A model generated the notes under the pieces. The model saw only the letters and a program-made list of their open reading frames with translations, searched no databases and was not told the DNA's origin. A program made the position numbers and the translations under genes. A stretch of 64,000 nucleotides of DNA from NCBI RefSeq assembly GCF_003290185.1, contig NZ_QNFY01000012.1, positions 109,612 to 173,611 on the forward strand. The letters are read 5' to 3'. The stretch comes from Chryseobacterium lathyri (lineage in GTDB: Bacteria; Bacteroidota; Bacteroidia; Flavobacteriales; Weeksellaceae). Each line of letters starts with the position of its first letter. Positions within the stretch are counted from its first letter, which is position 1. Shown here piece by piece: positions 53,422 to 62,155 of the stretch.

Positions 53422-54981
53422 TCAGACTATTTTTAAATATTGTTTGTTTTTTACCAGCCATAAACCAATAAAAGTAAGCAGGCCATTAAGTACAATCAGC
53501 TCTACACCAATTCTGTAATCCGTATAAGTGGTCACCGATAAATTAATTAAATAAGTGATAACAGGTGCCAAAATTGTAACCGCAAGAATGGCATACTTTC
53601 TTGAAATCTGGAATTTGGTAAAAATTCCGAAAGCAAAAAGTCCCAAAAGAGGTCCGTAAGTATAGCCGGCAATTTCCATAATCAGATAAACGATTGATTT
53701 ATCATTCATGGCTTTGAAAACCATAATCAGGATGAAGAAAACTACGGTGAAAGTTAAATGAACTTTCATACGAAGGTGTTTTTTTTCCTTTTCCGTTTTA
53801 GTTTTATCTTCATTAAGGTTTAATAAATCTACACAATATGAACTGGTTACTGCCGTCAGTGCACCATCCGCCGAAGGGAATAACGCTGAAATTAGCCCGA
53901 TAATAAAAATAACGGAAATCACCATTGGGAAATGTCCCTGAAGCGATAAAGCGGGGAAGAGGTCGTCTCCCATAATATTTTTTATATTTCCTGCCGCATC
54001 TTTGAATCCGAAAATGTTGGTTACCGTTTCAGATTTTGCCAATCCATATTCTGCACCGTTTTGCAAGGCAAAAAGATAAAGCAAGCCTCCCAAAAACAGG
54101 AAAGCAAGATTGACAAAAAGAAGAGTTCCCGCGAATGTCAGCATATTCTTTTTTGAATTCTGAAGATTGTCTACAGAAATATTCTTCTGCATCATTTCCT
54201 GATCCAGGCCCGTCATAGCGATCGTAATGAAAATCCCTCCTAAAATGGTTTTAAGGAAAAATGTTTTGGAATTGGGATCAAAATTGATAAAATGAGTATA
54301 GTTTTTCTGTTCTAAAATGGTGTATGCTTCACCAAAGGATAAATTCAGATTGGATAAAATATAAACGATACAGGCAACCAAACTGATGATCATAAAGGAA
54401 GTTTGTAAGGTATCAGTAATTACGATTGTTTTTACGCCGCCTTCAAAAGTGTATAAAAGAACCATCAGCAAGAGTACAAGAGCCGTTACCCAAAATGGAA
54501 CGCCCAGGCCTTCAAGCAGGAATATCTGTAAAACGTTGACAACCAGATATAATCTTGCTGTGGCGCCAATAGCTCTGGAAATGATAAAAAATATCGAACC
54601 TATTTTATGAGCTTCTACATTAAATCTTCTTCCTAAATACGTATAAATGGAGGTTAGATTCATCTTGTAATATAACGGAAGCAATATGGCTGCAACTATA
54701 AAATACCCTATGAAAAAGCCAATCACCATCATATAATATTCAAAGCCTCCGAAAATATATTCACTGCCTGTCATTTTCCCGACTGTTCCCGGAACTGAAA
54801 TAAAGGTAACTCCACTTAAGCTGGTTCCTATCATCCCGAATGCAACGAGCCACCATTTACTTTTCTTATTACCAATAAAAAATGATTGATTATCAGAATT
54901 CCGGCTTGTGAAATAGGAAATCACCAAAAGACCAACGAAATAGATAAAAACAAATAGCAAAAGGATAGTTCCTGAATTCAT
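53422..54981 (-). CDS. sodium:solute symporter (SSS family)
   Basis: The 519-residue membrane protein has about 13 hydrophobic helices. It shows SSS landmarks such as FGMIGTSLSGVTFISVPG near residue 50 and the LISALFPSADGALTAVTSSY region near residue 365, which lines the sodium site. It carries sugars, sialic acid-like compounds or other solutes with Na+; the substrate cannot be told. A strong promoter lies just upstream, and the SGNH esterase gene follows, so a scavenging unit is possible. Confidence 0.9.
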   Translation of the reverse strand: MNSGTILLLFVFIYFVGLLVISYFTSRNSDNQSFFIGNKKSKWWLVAFGMIGTSLSGVTFISVPGTVGKMTGSEYIFGGFEYYMMVIGFFIGYFIVAAILLPLYYKMNLTSIYTYLGRRFNVEAHKIGSIFFIISRAIGATARLYLVVNVLQIFLLEGLGVPFWVTALVLLLMVLLYTFEGGVKTIVITDTLQTSFMIISLVACIVYILSNLNLSFGEAYTILEQKNYTHFINFDPNSKTFFLKTILGGIFITIAMTGLDQEMMQKNISVDNLQNSKKNMLTFAGTLLFVNLAFLFLGGLLYLFALQNGAEYGLAKSETVTNIFGFKDAAGNIKNIMGDDLFPALSLQGHFPMVISVIFIIGLISALFPSADGALTAVTSSYCVDLLNLNEDKTKTEKEKKHLRMKVHLTFTVVFFILIMVFKAMNDKSIVYLIMEIAGYTYGPLLGLFAFGIFTKFQISRKYAILAVTILAPVITYLINLSVTTYTDYRIGVELIVLNGLLTFIGLWLVKNKQYLKIV

Positions 54982-55001
54982 GCTGAAATTTTAAATTTTA
55001 G

Positions 55002-55031
55002 CAAATATAGTTTTTTTCTGTTCTGGTCAAA
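55002..55031 (-). promoter_or_regulatory. promoter of the symporter gene
   Basis: On the minus strand TTTG (55031-55028), 18 bases, then TATATTTG (55009-55002). It abuts the terminator of the preceding GNAT gene. Confidence 0.8.
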
Positions 55032-55039
55032 AAGAAAAA

Positions 55040-55067
55040 ACCTTTCAGAGTAAAACATCTGAAAGGT
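55040..55067 (-). terminator. terminator of the OsmC/GNAT operon
   Basis: ACCTTTCAGA and TCTGAAAGGT with an 8-nt loop, followed on the minus strand by TTTTTCTTTTT. Confidence 0.8.
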
Positions 55068-55093
55068 CTGTATCTTTAGGACAAAAACTAGCG

Positions 55094-55381
55094 TTAGTTG
55101 ACTAAAACATCCTGCAGTTCTTCACTTTTCTGAAAACTTGCTTTGGCAAACGGGCAGAGTGGAATAATCTTTTTGTTGTTTTTCCTTGCAAAATCTACTG
55201 CTGCCAGAAGCATTTCCTTTCCTACGCCTTTTCCGTTGTAGGCTTCTTCCACCTCAGTGTGGTCAATGATAAATCTTTCTTCTCCGGCCCAGGTATAAGT
55301 CATTACGCCTGCGCGTTTTCCATCTATGAAAGCCTCAAAACTTCCGTGTTTTTCGTCGTTGTTTTGTTTTACTTCGGTCAT
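55094..55381 (-). CDS. small GNAT-type N-acetyltransferase
   Basis: The 95-residue protein is of the short GCN5-like (YjdJ/GATD) kind: GSFEAFIDGKRAGVMTY, then IDHTEVEEAYNGKGVGKEML with the acetyl-CoA loop GKGVG, and CPFAKASFQK. The substrate is unknown. It starts 1 base after the OsmC stop codon and is the last gene of the operon. A similar, slightly longer GNAT is encoded at 58092, next to pirin genes. Confidence 0.85.
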   Translation of the reverse strand: MTEVKQNNDEKHGSFEAFIDGKRAGVMTYTWAGEERFIIDHTEVEEAYNGKGVGKEMLLAAVDFARKNNKKIIPLCPFAKASFQKSEELQDVLVN

Positions 55382-55382
55382 A

Positions 55383-55778
55383 TTATGAGAATTTTGTTAG
55401 TATTTCTATATCGTTGGTTAAAATTTTATGTACCGGGCAGGCATCGGCTATGGTATGCAGTCTTTTCAGCTGTTCATCATCCAGAATACCTTCAAAACTG
55501 ATGTCTCTTTTGAATACAGCTCTTTTCGTTAAAGGAAAATTTTCAAGCTCTACTTCTACGTTGATGTTTTCCACGTCCCATTCTTTTCTTTCGATATACA
55601 TTCTTAAAGTGGCAGCAGTACAGCTTGCCAGAGATGTTGCCAGGATTTCCAGTGGATTGAAACCCTTATTCTGACCGCCTTTATCTATGGGTTCATCGGT
55701 AATGATCTGGTTTTCGCCGGCCGTTACTTCAGTATAATATTTTGTTTTTCCTAAACTTGCTTTTACGGTTACAGCCAT
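55383..55778 (-). CDS. OsmC-family protein
   Basis: The 131-residue protein has the two redox cysteines of the OsmC/Ohr fold (LATSLASCTAATLR and ADACPVHKIL). The family reduces organic hydroperoxides with thiol partners, although some members only bind small molecules. Its ATG overlaps by 1 base the stop codon of the ferredoxin-like gene upstream. Confidence 0.88.
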   Translation of the reverse strand: MAVTVKASLGKTKYYTEVTAGENQIITDEPIDKGGQNKGFNPLEILATSLASCTAATLRMYIERKEWDVENINVEVELENFPLTKRAVFKRDISFEGILDDEQLKRLHTIADACPVHKILTNDIEILTKFS

Positions 55779-55996
55779 TATTGTTTTGTATTGAATTTAT
55801 AACTTAATGCTCCTGAAGGGCATTGGTCTATCTGGTTTTTAAGTTCTTCAGGGGTTGCGTTTTCAGCTTTTATCCAGGGTCTGTCTTTAGGATTATAGAC
55901 TTTGGGAAGCATTTTTACGCAGACAGCCGAGTGGATACACTTCTGGGGCTGCCAGATGACAGTGATGCTGCCGTTGGGATATTCGTGTGTTTCCAT
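55778..55996 (-). CDS. divergent 4Fe-4S mono-cluster protein (Fer4_19)
   Basis: With the ATG at 55996 the product has 72 residues and fits the Fer4_19 domain: TVIWQPQKCIHSAVCVKMLP followed by QCPSGALSYKF, giving three cysteines plus conserved Pro. It probably carries an Fe-S cluster for electron transfer to a small oxidoreductase. Seventeen more codons of open frame exist upstream but overlap the TMEM175 gene and are not homologous. It lies immediately before the OsmC gene. Confidence 0.82.
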   Translation of the reverse strand: METHEYPNGSITVIWQPQKCIHSAVCVKMLPKVYNPKDRPWIKAENATPEELKNQIDQCPSGALSYKFNTKQ

Positions 55997-55998
55997 AT

Positions 55999-56577
55999 TT
56001 AATTTTCTTTTAGTGATTTTTCGATTCTTCGGTCCGGAATCAGCCATATGAGAGCCACGAGATAATAAAAACCTATGGCAATATAAGGATAAAAAAATGA
56101 AACAGCGATTCCGAGGACATAAAATACGATCGAGATATATTCTTTAAACTTTGAATGTATGGCTTCTTTAAGCTTGGAATCTTCACCTTCATGCCGGACA
56201 ATCAGGTTCTCTAAAATCGTATAGGCTACCGCAGACATGATGAGACAGATCCCATAAGCTGCCACCGGATTCTCTGCAAAATGAGTGGTTCCTATCCATT
56301 CCGTAGCGATCGGCATCAGCGAAAGCCAGAACAGCAGATGAAGATTGGCCCATAGAATGCTTCCATTCACTTTTTTTACAGCCTGAAACAGATGATGGTG
56401 ATTGTTCCAGTAAATTCCAACATAAATAAAACTGAAAATATAAGCGAGAAACCTGGGCAGAAGAGGCTTAAGGCTGGCCCAGCTGCCTCCTTCCGGCACT
56501 TTCAGTTCAAGGACCATAATGGTAATGATAATGGCCAGAACACCATCACTGAAAGCCTCCAGTCTTCCCTTAGTCAT
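55999..56577 (-). CDS. TMEM175-family potassium channel protein
   Basis: The 192-residue membrane protein starts RLEAFSDGVLAIIITIMVLE, the RxxxFSD signature of bacterial TMEM175 channels, and has six hydrophobic segments. Family members form tetrameric K+ channels. Its ATG overlaps the end of the FMN reductase gene by 8 bases, and its stop codon lies 2 bases before the ferredoxin-like gene's ATG, so it sits inside the redox-stress operon. Confidence 0.88.
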   Translation of the reverse strand: MTKGRLEAFSDGVLAIIITIMVLELKVPEGGSWASLKPLLPRFLAYIFSFIYVGIYWNNHHHLFQAVKKVNGSILWANLHLLFWLSLMPIATEWIGTTHFAENPVAAYGICLIMSAVAYTILENLIVRHEGEDSKLKEAIHSKFKEYISIVFYVLGIAVSFFYPYIAIGFYYLVALIWLIPDRRIEKSLKEN

Positions 56578-57109
56578 TGCTTTTAACCTCTTTTTTAAAG
56601 TTTTCTATCTTAGTTTTAAGTTCCTTAAGCATATCGGGATTGATAACCCCGCTTTCCAGGTCAAAATTTTCATAAAACTTAGGAAGCGAGAACGTATCTT
56701 TGATATCTGCTGCAAACTGCGGAAAAAAAGTTTTTGCGGTATTCATGACATTGCCGCCTCCATAACCTCCCGGAGAAGTGCTCATGAGAAGCATCGGTTT
56801 GTTCTGAAATACTTTGACATTGATCCTTGAAGACCAGTCGAAAACATTTTTAAAAGCCGAGCTGTAGGACCTGTTGTGTTCCGCAAGCGAACAGATGATG
56901 ACGTCACATTCCTCTATCACTTTTAAAAAGTTATGGGCTTCATCTGGAAATCCCTTCTTTTCAAGATCCACAGAGAAAACCGGCATCGTGAAATCATTGA
57001 GGTCTATCAGGTTGATCTCTTCATCCTGGAAATCTTTCAGAACAAATTTTACCAGTTCCCTGTTGATCGAAGTGGAAGATGTGCTTCCCGCAAATGCTAA
57101 TATTTTCAT
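56570..57109 (-). CDS. NADPH-dependent FMN reductase
   Basis: The 179-residue flavodoxin-like protein has the FMN-binding GSTSSTSINRELV near the start and the STSPGGYGGGNVM loop near residue 110. Such reductases lower quinones, azo dyes or nitro compounds and supply reduced flavin. It overlaps the TMEM175 gene by 8 bases and lies 23 bases after a pirin gene in the same direction, so a shared transcript is likely. Confidence 0.88.
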   Translation of the reverse strand: MKILAFAGSTSSTSINRELVKFVLKDFQDEEINLIDLNDFTMPVFSVDLEKKGFPDEAHNFLKVIEECDVIICSLAEHNRSYSSAFKNVFDWSSRINVKVFQNKPMLLMSTSPGGYGGGNVMNTAKTFFPQFAADIKDTFSLPKFYENFDLESGVINPDMLKELKTKIENFKKEVKSND

Positions 57110-57132
57110 GGTTTATTAATCTGTAATAACCG

Positions 57133-58032
57133 TTATTTTCTGTTTAAAATGGCCTTAGGAAGTGGAACATATTCTGTTTCATCACCAGGAACCAGAGGAA
57201 ATGTGTCATGGTTCTGATCATTCCAGTTGACTTTTGCCTGATCGATCATTTCCTTATCCGAATTCACAAAATTCCAGAATATAAAACGCTCCTCATCAAA
57301 AGGTTCACCACCGAAAAGATATACTGTGCCGTTCTCACTCATCTCAAACTCACAAAGTTTGGTGTCTTTAGCGATCATCAATTGCTTGGAACCGTAAGAA
57401 TTGCCTTCTGTGGAAACCGTTCCGTCCAGGACATACATGGCAGCTTCACCATAAAGATCCTTTCCGATGCTTATTTTCTTCGCTTCTTTTGTTTTGATCT
57501 CGATAAAAAACAGTTTACTGTGAACTGGAACTGCAGATTTTCTTCCAAATGCTTCACCTGCAATCAGTTTATACTGAATTCCGTCTTCTTCCCATACCGG
57601 AATTTCATCTGCTTCAATATGATGGAAGGTAGGTTCCGACTGTTCCAGGTGCTTTGGAAGGCCTACCCAGATCTGGAATCCGTGAAGTCTTTTATCGCTG
57701 TGTCTAAGATATTCAGGGGTTCTCTCTGAATGTACAACGCCTTTTCCGGCGGTCATCCAGTTCACAGCTCCCGGCTTTATTTCAACGGCACTTCCAATGC
57801 TGTCTCTATGAAAAATAGATCCTTCCAAAAGGTAAGTTAAAGTGGATAACCCAATATGTGGATGAGGTGGAACATCAAGATTCTGGTAATCCTTCAGCTC
57901 TGAAGGTCCCATATGGTCGATGAAAACAAACGGTCCAACTGCTCTTTTTTCACGAAAAGGAAGAAGTCTTCCCACCAGAAAATTTCCTATATCTGCTGCT
58001 TTTTCTTCTATGATAAGTCCGATATTTGACAT
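57133..58032 (-). CDS. pirin-family protein
   Basis: The 299-residue bicupin shows the N-terminal metal-binding set (PPHPHIGLSTLTYLLEG, with two His and later NWMTAGKGVVHSER). The C-terminal cupin resembles YhhW-type quercetinase-like pirins. Pirins are iron proteins; in bacteria several oxidise flavonoids. It is followed by the FMN reductase gene. A second pirin gene lies at 58544. Confidence 0.9.
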   Translation of the reverse strand: MSNIGLIIEEKAADIGNFLVGRLLPFREKRAVGPFVFIDHMGPSELKDYQNLDVPPHPHIGLSTLTYLLEGSIFHRDSIGSAVEIKPGAVNWMTAGKGVVHSERTPEYLRHSDKRLHGFQIWVGLPKHLEQSEPTFHHIEADEIPVWEEDGIQYKLIAGEAFGRKSAVPVHSKLFFIEIKTKEAKKISIGKDLYGEAAMYVLDGTVSTEGNSYGSKQLMIAKDTKLCEFEMSENGTVYLFGGEPFDEERFIFWNFVNSDKEMIDQAKVNWNDQNHDTFPLVPGDETEYVPLPKAILNRK

Positions 58033-58091
58033 AATAAAGTAAATGTTTTTGAATTCTGTTTAAGTTAATGAATAGATATTTAGATGTGTGC

Positions 58092-58403
58092 TTACAGTTT
58101 GTCGTAACCTTCAAATCTTTCATCAACAATACGTTTCCACTCCGGATGCTTTTTGATATAAGCAAAGACATATGGACAGAACGGAAGAAGCTTTTTTTGG
58201 TTTTCTTCAATATAAGCCAATGTTTTTTCTACTACGGCAGTAGCTGCCCCGGTTCCTGCAAGCTCAGGGTCTGTCTCCGTGTGTACTAAAGCAATCTGGT
58301 GGCCCATTTCACGGTAATCAATAAATGCAAAATGTCCGTTGATTTCTATTTCAAATCTTTTTCCCGCTTTTACAAGAGGTATATTTTCAAATTCTGGTTT
58401 CAT
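58092..58403 (-). CDS. GNAT-type N-acetyltransferase
   Basis: The ATG at 58403 gives 103 residues beginning MKPEFENIPLVKAGKRFEI. Landmarks are HFAFIDYREM, HTETDPELAGTGAATAVVE (acetyl-CoA loop) and LPFCPYVFAYIKKHPEW. It belongs to the same short GCN5 type as the gene at 55094, and the two may be paralogues. It lies between the two pirin genes. Confidence 0.85.
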   Translation of the reverse strand: MKPEFENIPLVKAGKRFEIEINGHFAFIDYREMGHQIALVHTETDPELAGTGAATAVVEKTLAYIEENQKKLLPFCPYVFAYIKKHPEWKRIVDERFEGYDKL

Positions 58404-58543
58404 AATTTTTTGTATTGTAAGTCGGTTGGCGGAATTGTAAAGACACAAAATAGTTTGAACTGTGCGTCTTTACATTTCACCAAACACAAGTATATAAAGT
58501 TAGTAAAAAAGGAAGAATCTAAGATTAAGATAATTTTAATTCT

Positions 58544-59419
58544 CTAGTCTTCCAGAAAGCCGAACTTTCCGGTGTTGAAATCTTCGAAAGCCTGCATGAT
58601 TTCTTCCCTTGAATTCATCACAAAAGGCCCGTGAGGATAAATCGGTTCATTAATAGGCTCTCCGCTGATGATTAGTATTACTGCGTCTTCCTGAGCTTCG
58701 ATGCTGAATGTTTCGCCTTCATTTTTAAATAAAACAAAGTGGTCTGCCGCTACTTTTTCTTCTCCGTTTACAGTAATGCTTCCTTCAATGACCAATGCTG
58801 CTGTATTGAAATGAGCAGGAAAACTGAATTCAGCTTTTCCACCGGTTTTTAACTTGGCATTCATCATATTCAATGGGGTGAAAGTTTTCGCCGGACCTAT
58901 ATGTCCGGTATATTCTCCTGCAATGAGCTCGATAAAACCATTTTCGCCCAGATCAACACGTTCCATGGCTGAATTTTCTATAGCCTGGTATTTTGGTGTG
59001 CTCATTTTATCTTTGGCGGGAAGGTTAACCCATAGCTGCACCATCTGAAAAATACCACCTTTTTTGGACCATTCTGTTTCGTGATATTCTTTGTGGAGAA
59101 CTCCTTTTGCTGCAGTCATCCACTGTACATCGCCTTCACCTATGATTCCGCCTCCGCCGGCACTGTCATGATGTTCTACTTTACCTTGGTATGCTATGGT
59201 CACGGTCTCAAAGCCTCTGTGCGGATGAACTCCTACACCTCTGGGTCTTTCAGAACCGTTAAAATGGAATTTTGAATTGTAATCAAGCATAATGAAAGGG
59301 TCCATTCTTTTCATGTCCAATCCCTGCACCCCCGGTATAAAATTATGAACCCTAAAACCGTCGCCTACAAAGTGTGCAGGTTTTGGGGATACTACGATTT
59401 CTACTTTTTTCGTTGTCAT
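58544..59419 (-). CDS. pirin-family protein
   Basis: The 291-residue bicupin has the pirin metal site HPHRGFETVTIAYQG with a further His in EHHDSAGGGG and the VQWMTAAKGVLHKE strand. It differs enough from the pirin at 57133 to be a separate subfamily. A TACTTTTG box on the minus strand at 59447-59440 may be its -7 element. The catalytic role (quercetinase or redox sensing) cannot be told. Confidence 0.9.
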   Translation of the reverse strand: MTTKKVEIVVSPKPAHFVGDGFRVHNFIPGVQGLDMKRMDPFIMLDYNSKFHFNGSERPRGVGVHPHRGFETVTIAYQGKVEHHDSAGGGGIIGEGDVQWMTAAKGVLHKEYHETEWSKKGGIFQMVQLWVNLPAKDKMSTPKYQAIENSAMERVDLGENGFIELIAGEYTGHIGPAKTFTPLNMMNAKLKTGGKAEFSFPAHFNTAALVIEGSITVNGEEKVAADHFVLFKNEGETFSIEAQEDAVILIISGEPINEPIYPHGPFVMNSREEIMQAFEDFNTGKFGFLED

Positions 59420-59515
59420 AATATTGTGAATTTATATAACAAAAGTACGGTAGCAAAGATTCAGCTGCATTGATCTGTGTTAAGTTCGTAAAAGTAAAAA
59501 GTTGGGAGAAACTTA

Positions 59516-60919
59516 TTAGTCTTCCTTAGATTTCATATTCTTTCCATCCGAAATGTGGAGCCTTCTGAAAACAAAGCCTGATATGATGGTCAATATACCT
59601 ATGGTAAGGAAGGTGTATCGGAAAGCATTGTGCATTTCGCCCTCAATCAGATCAGAATTCTCAAATAATTTTAAAACAATCAATCCGAAAGCGATCCCGA
59701 AGCCGATAGCCAGCTGCTGATTGACTGATATCAGTGAATTGCCGCTGCTGGTCTGGAAGTTTCTAAGGTCTGCAATAGAGATTGTATTCATCGAAGTGAA
59801 CTGAATGGAGTTGAAAAATCCTAGTATGGCAATAATTGGGACAAACCAGTACAATGATGTATGGATATTGGGAATGGCAAGAAGGCAGATCAGGGTTCCG
59901 ATAATGAATGTATTGACCATTAAAGTCTGCCGGTAACCATATCTGTCTAAAATTTTAATAACGGATGATTTCCCGAATATGGCGGTAAGCGCCATTGGAG
60001 CAATGATCCACCCGGAAGTTACTGCCGACTGTTTGTAGGCAATCTGTATCATCAGGGGAAGCAGAAGCGGAACGGAGCTGATCCCTAAACGGGTAGCCAT
60101 GTTTCCGACAATTCCTACCCTGAATGTTCTTACCTGGAACAGATCCAGAGGAAAAATAGGGTTTCCGCCTCTTCTTGCATGTCTGTAATAATAGTAGAGG
60201 AATAAAAAGCCCAGAATAAAGACAAAAAGTACCGGACTGATATTCTGCATATCTCCGAACAATTCCAGCGAAATAGATAGCAGCAGCGATGCAGCAGCAA
60301 AAATTAAAAATCCTTTTAAATCAAAGTCAACATCAGTAGATTTGTAATTCGGCATGTATTTTAAGCCTAAAATAATTCCTAATACTCCGATGGGAATATT
60401 GATCAGGAAGATCCAGTGCCATGAAAGATAATCTACCATATAGCCTCCGACCAGCGGACCAAGTACAGGCCCTATTAGTGCAGGAATAATGGCGAAGTTC
60501 ATTGCTTTAAGCAATTCGTTTTTATCGAAAGTCTTGATCAGCGCCAGCTTTCCCACTGGTGTCATCAGGCTGCCTCCGACTCCCTGGATTACTCTTGAAA
60601 TAACCAGATGGGTAAGATTTTGCGACATGGAGCAGAACAGGGAACCTAAGCTGAAAAGGACCAGAGAAAAAATAAATACTTTTTTGGTTCCGAACCTGTC
60701 TGCCAGAAAACCGCTTGCAGGCATAAAAACTGCCAGGGTCAGAACGTAGCTGATGATTGCATTCTGCATATTGAGCGGAGACTCGTTAAGGTCCTTTGCG
60801 ATGGAGGGCAGGGAGGTGTTCAGGATCGTGGAATCCAGCATCTGCATGAAAATAGCAGTGGCCAGAATGAGTGGAAGTATTTTTTTTACGGAGTTCGGCT
60901 GTGGGTTTGTTTCTGTCAT
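59516..60919 (-). CDS. MFS drug efflux transporter, DHA2 (EmrB-like) family
   Basis: The 467-residue protein has 14 hydrophobic segments and the DHA2 signatures QMLDSTILNTSLPSIAKDL near residue 25 and GFLADRFGTKKVFIFSL near residue 80. It likely exports drugs or dyes by proton antiport. No EmrA-like adaptor gene is adjacent. It lies upstream of the pirin/FMN reductase set, with 96 bases between. Confidence 0.92.
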   Translation of the reverse strand: MTETNPQPNSVKKILPLILATAIFMQMLDSTILNTSLPSIAKDLNESPLNMQNAIISYVLTLAVFMPASGFLADRFGTKKVFIFSLVLFSLGSLFCSMSQNLTHLVISRVIQGVGGSLMTPVGKLALIKTFDKNELLKAMNFAIIPALIGPVLGPLVGGYMVDYLSWHWIFLINIPIGVLGIILGLKYMPNYKSTDVDFDLKGFLIFAAASLLLSISLELFGDMQNISPVLFVFILGFLFLYYYYRHARRGGNPIFPLDLFQVRTFRVGIVGNMATRLGISSVPLLLPLMIQIAYKQSAVTSGWIIAPMALTAIFGKSSVIKILDRYGYRQTLMVNTFIIGTLICLLAIPNIHTSLYWFVPIIAILGFFNSIQFTSMNTISIADLRNFQTSSGNSLISVNQQLAIGFGIAFGLIVLKLFENSDLIEGEMHNAFRYTFLTIGILTIISGFVFRRLHISDGKNMKSKED

Positions 60920-61023
60920 TCGGTATAGACTGGAAACCTGATGAGTTCCAGATTTGTTTTTATTGAATCAGTTTTTGTTTTTAATCAGTCTGATCCTTAG
61001 ATAAAGAATTTGATATAAAATTA

Positions 61024-61055
61024 AAAAAGTCCTGTGAATTTTCACAGGACTTTTT
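61024..61055. terminator. bidirectional terminator
   Basis: A 15-bp perfect stem AAAAAGTCCTGTGAA/TTCACAGGACTTTTT. It ends the minus-strand gene at 61059 and insulates the MFS gene. Confidence 0.88.
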
Positions 61056-61058
61056 AAT

Positions 61059-61871
61059 TTATTTTCTAGGTTTTTCTACTCCTTTCCATTCATCGCCGGC
61101 TTTTCTGTATTGGCTCAAGATGTAAGTTTTGAAATCTTTTGTTTTATACTCAATATTATCGGTGTTCTGTTCAAACGGCATAATGTAGTAGTAGTCAACA
61201 TCTGTTTTGTCTGATTTGTTTCCTTTTTTAACCGATGGAACGTATTTGGAAAATTTATAGCTCGGAAGATATTGTTTTAATCTTGCATAGAAAGCTTTGT
61301 TCTCTTTTTCGTCAGGGATGATATCTACAATATTGAAATCATCTTTTTTCTTATCAATCCACAGGTAATATGTTTTTTCTTCGCCTAAGTTTCTGTTTAA
61401 AGAGTTGAAAGCAAAAAGCTCTTTTGGAACCAGCTCTTTGATTTTTTCGGGATCTACCTTGGTATAGAACTGTCCTTTAGACGGGTCAACATAAGTTTCA
61501 AGGTTGTACATTAAAACTGAGTTGTTCTCAAATTTTTTGTTCTTAAAATATTGATTCAAAGATAATTCTGCAGTGGCTCTGAGCTCTTTTCCTCTGTCAT
61601 CCAGTTTTTTGGTAGGATTCTGAGGATTTACTTTTTTTACAAACTCATACAAAACAACAGGTTTTACATCTTTAAGGTGAGGATACGTTTTAAGCTGTTC
61701 TGCCTTTACCAGCCAATAAAACTGCTGATAATAGTCATCCTTATCTACATCTTTCACGCTTTTATAAGACAAAGCAAGCTTCTTTGAATTTAAGTATTTG
61801 CCATATTTTCCCTGTCCAAAAGCAAAACTGATGGATAGTAAGGCAAATAAAACAGTAAGATTTCTTCTCAT
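61059..61871 (-). CDS. secreted protein of unknown function
   Basis: With the ATG at 61871 (10 codons inside the open frame, chosen because it begins a signal peptide: MRRNLTVLFALLSISFAFGQ) the product has 270 residues. It is lysine- and aromatic-rich (KYGKYLNSKKLALSYKSVKD, EKIKELVPKELFAFN) with no motif I recognise and no sorting domain. It stands alone between terminators. Confidence 0.6.
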   Translation of the reverse strand: MRRNLTVLFALLSISFAFGQGKYGKYLNSKKLALSYKSVKDVDKDDYYQQFYWLVKAEQLKTYPHLKDVKPVVLYEFVKKVNPQNPTKKLDDRGKELRATAELSLNQYFKNKKFENNSVLMYNLETYVDPSKGQFYTKVDPEKIKELVPKELFAFNSLNRNLGEEKTYYLWIDKKKDDFNIVDIIPDEKENKAFYARLKQYLPSYKFSKYVPSVKKGNKSDKTDVDYYYIMPFEQNTDNIEYKTKDFKTYILSQYRKAGDEWKGVEKPRK

Positions 61872-61976
61872 TTTTTTATAATTGATATTTTCGTTGTCCA
61901 AATATAATTATTTCTTAGATATTATTTTTGATTGTCAGTTAAATTATATTGATATTATTAACGTTATTCAAAAGAA

Positions 61977-61998
61977 AATCCTGTATTTCTACAGGATT
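61977..61998 (-). terminator. terminator downstream of asnB
   Basis: AATCCTGTA and TACAGGATT pair around TTTC, followed on the minus strand by TTCTTTTG. It lies about 160 bases after the asnB stop codon. Confidence 0.65.
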
Positions 61999-62155
61999 GA
62001 TAAAATTTTGAAATTAGAAGTTAGATATTAGGGATCAGGAATTAGAGATTTAGATGTTAGACGGGAGGTTGTAGATTTTAGGAATAATTGTTGAATTAAG
62101 AGCCAACACTAAAAACGCTCAGGCTCTCAAACCCGAATCACGCATCCCGAATTCA
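61999..62155. other. intergenic filler with TTAGAAGTTAGA-type runs
   Basis: The stretch contains degenerate copies of the motif GAAATTAGAAGTTAGATATT and a GATTTAGATGTTAGACGGG run. No gene or structured RNA is seen. It resembles the fillers at 33860 and about 36970. Confidence 0.5.

Noticed and set aside
57208..57729. 173-codon plus-strand frame inside the pirin gene
   Set aside because: It is antisense to a well-supported pirin and has shadow-like composition rich in Phe, Cys and Ile.
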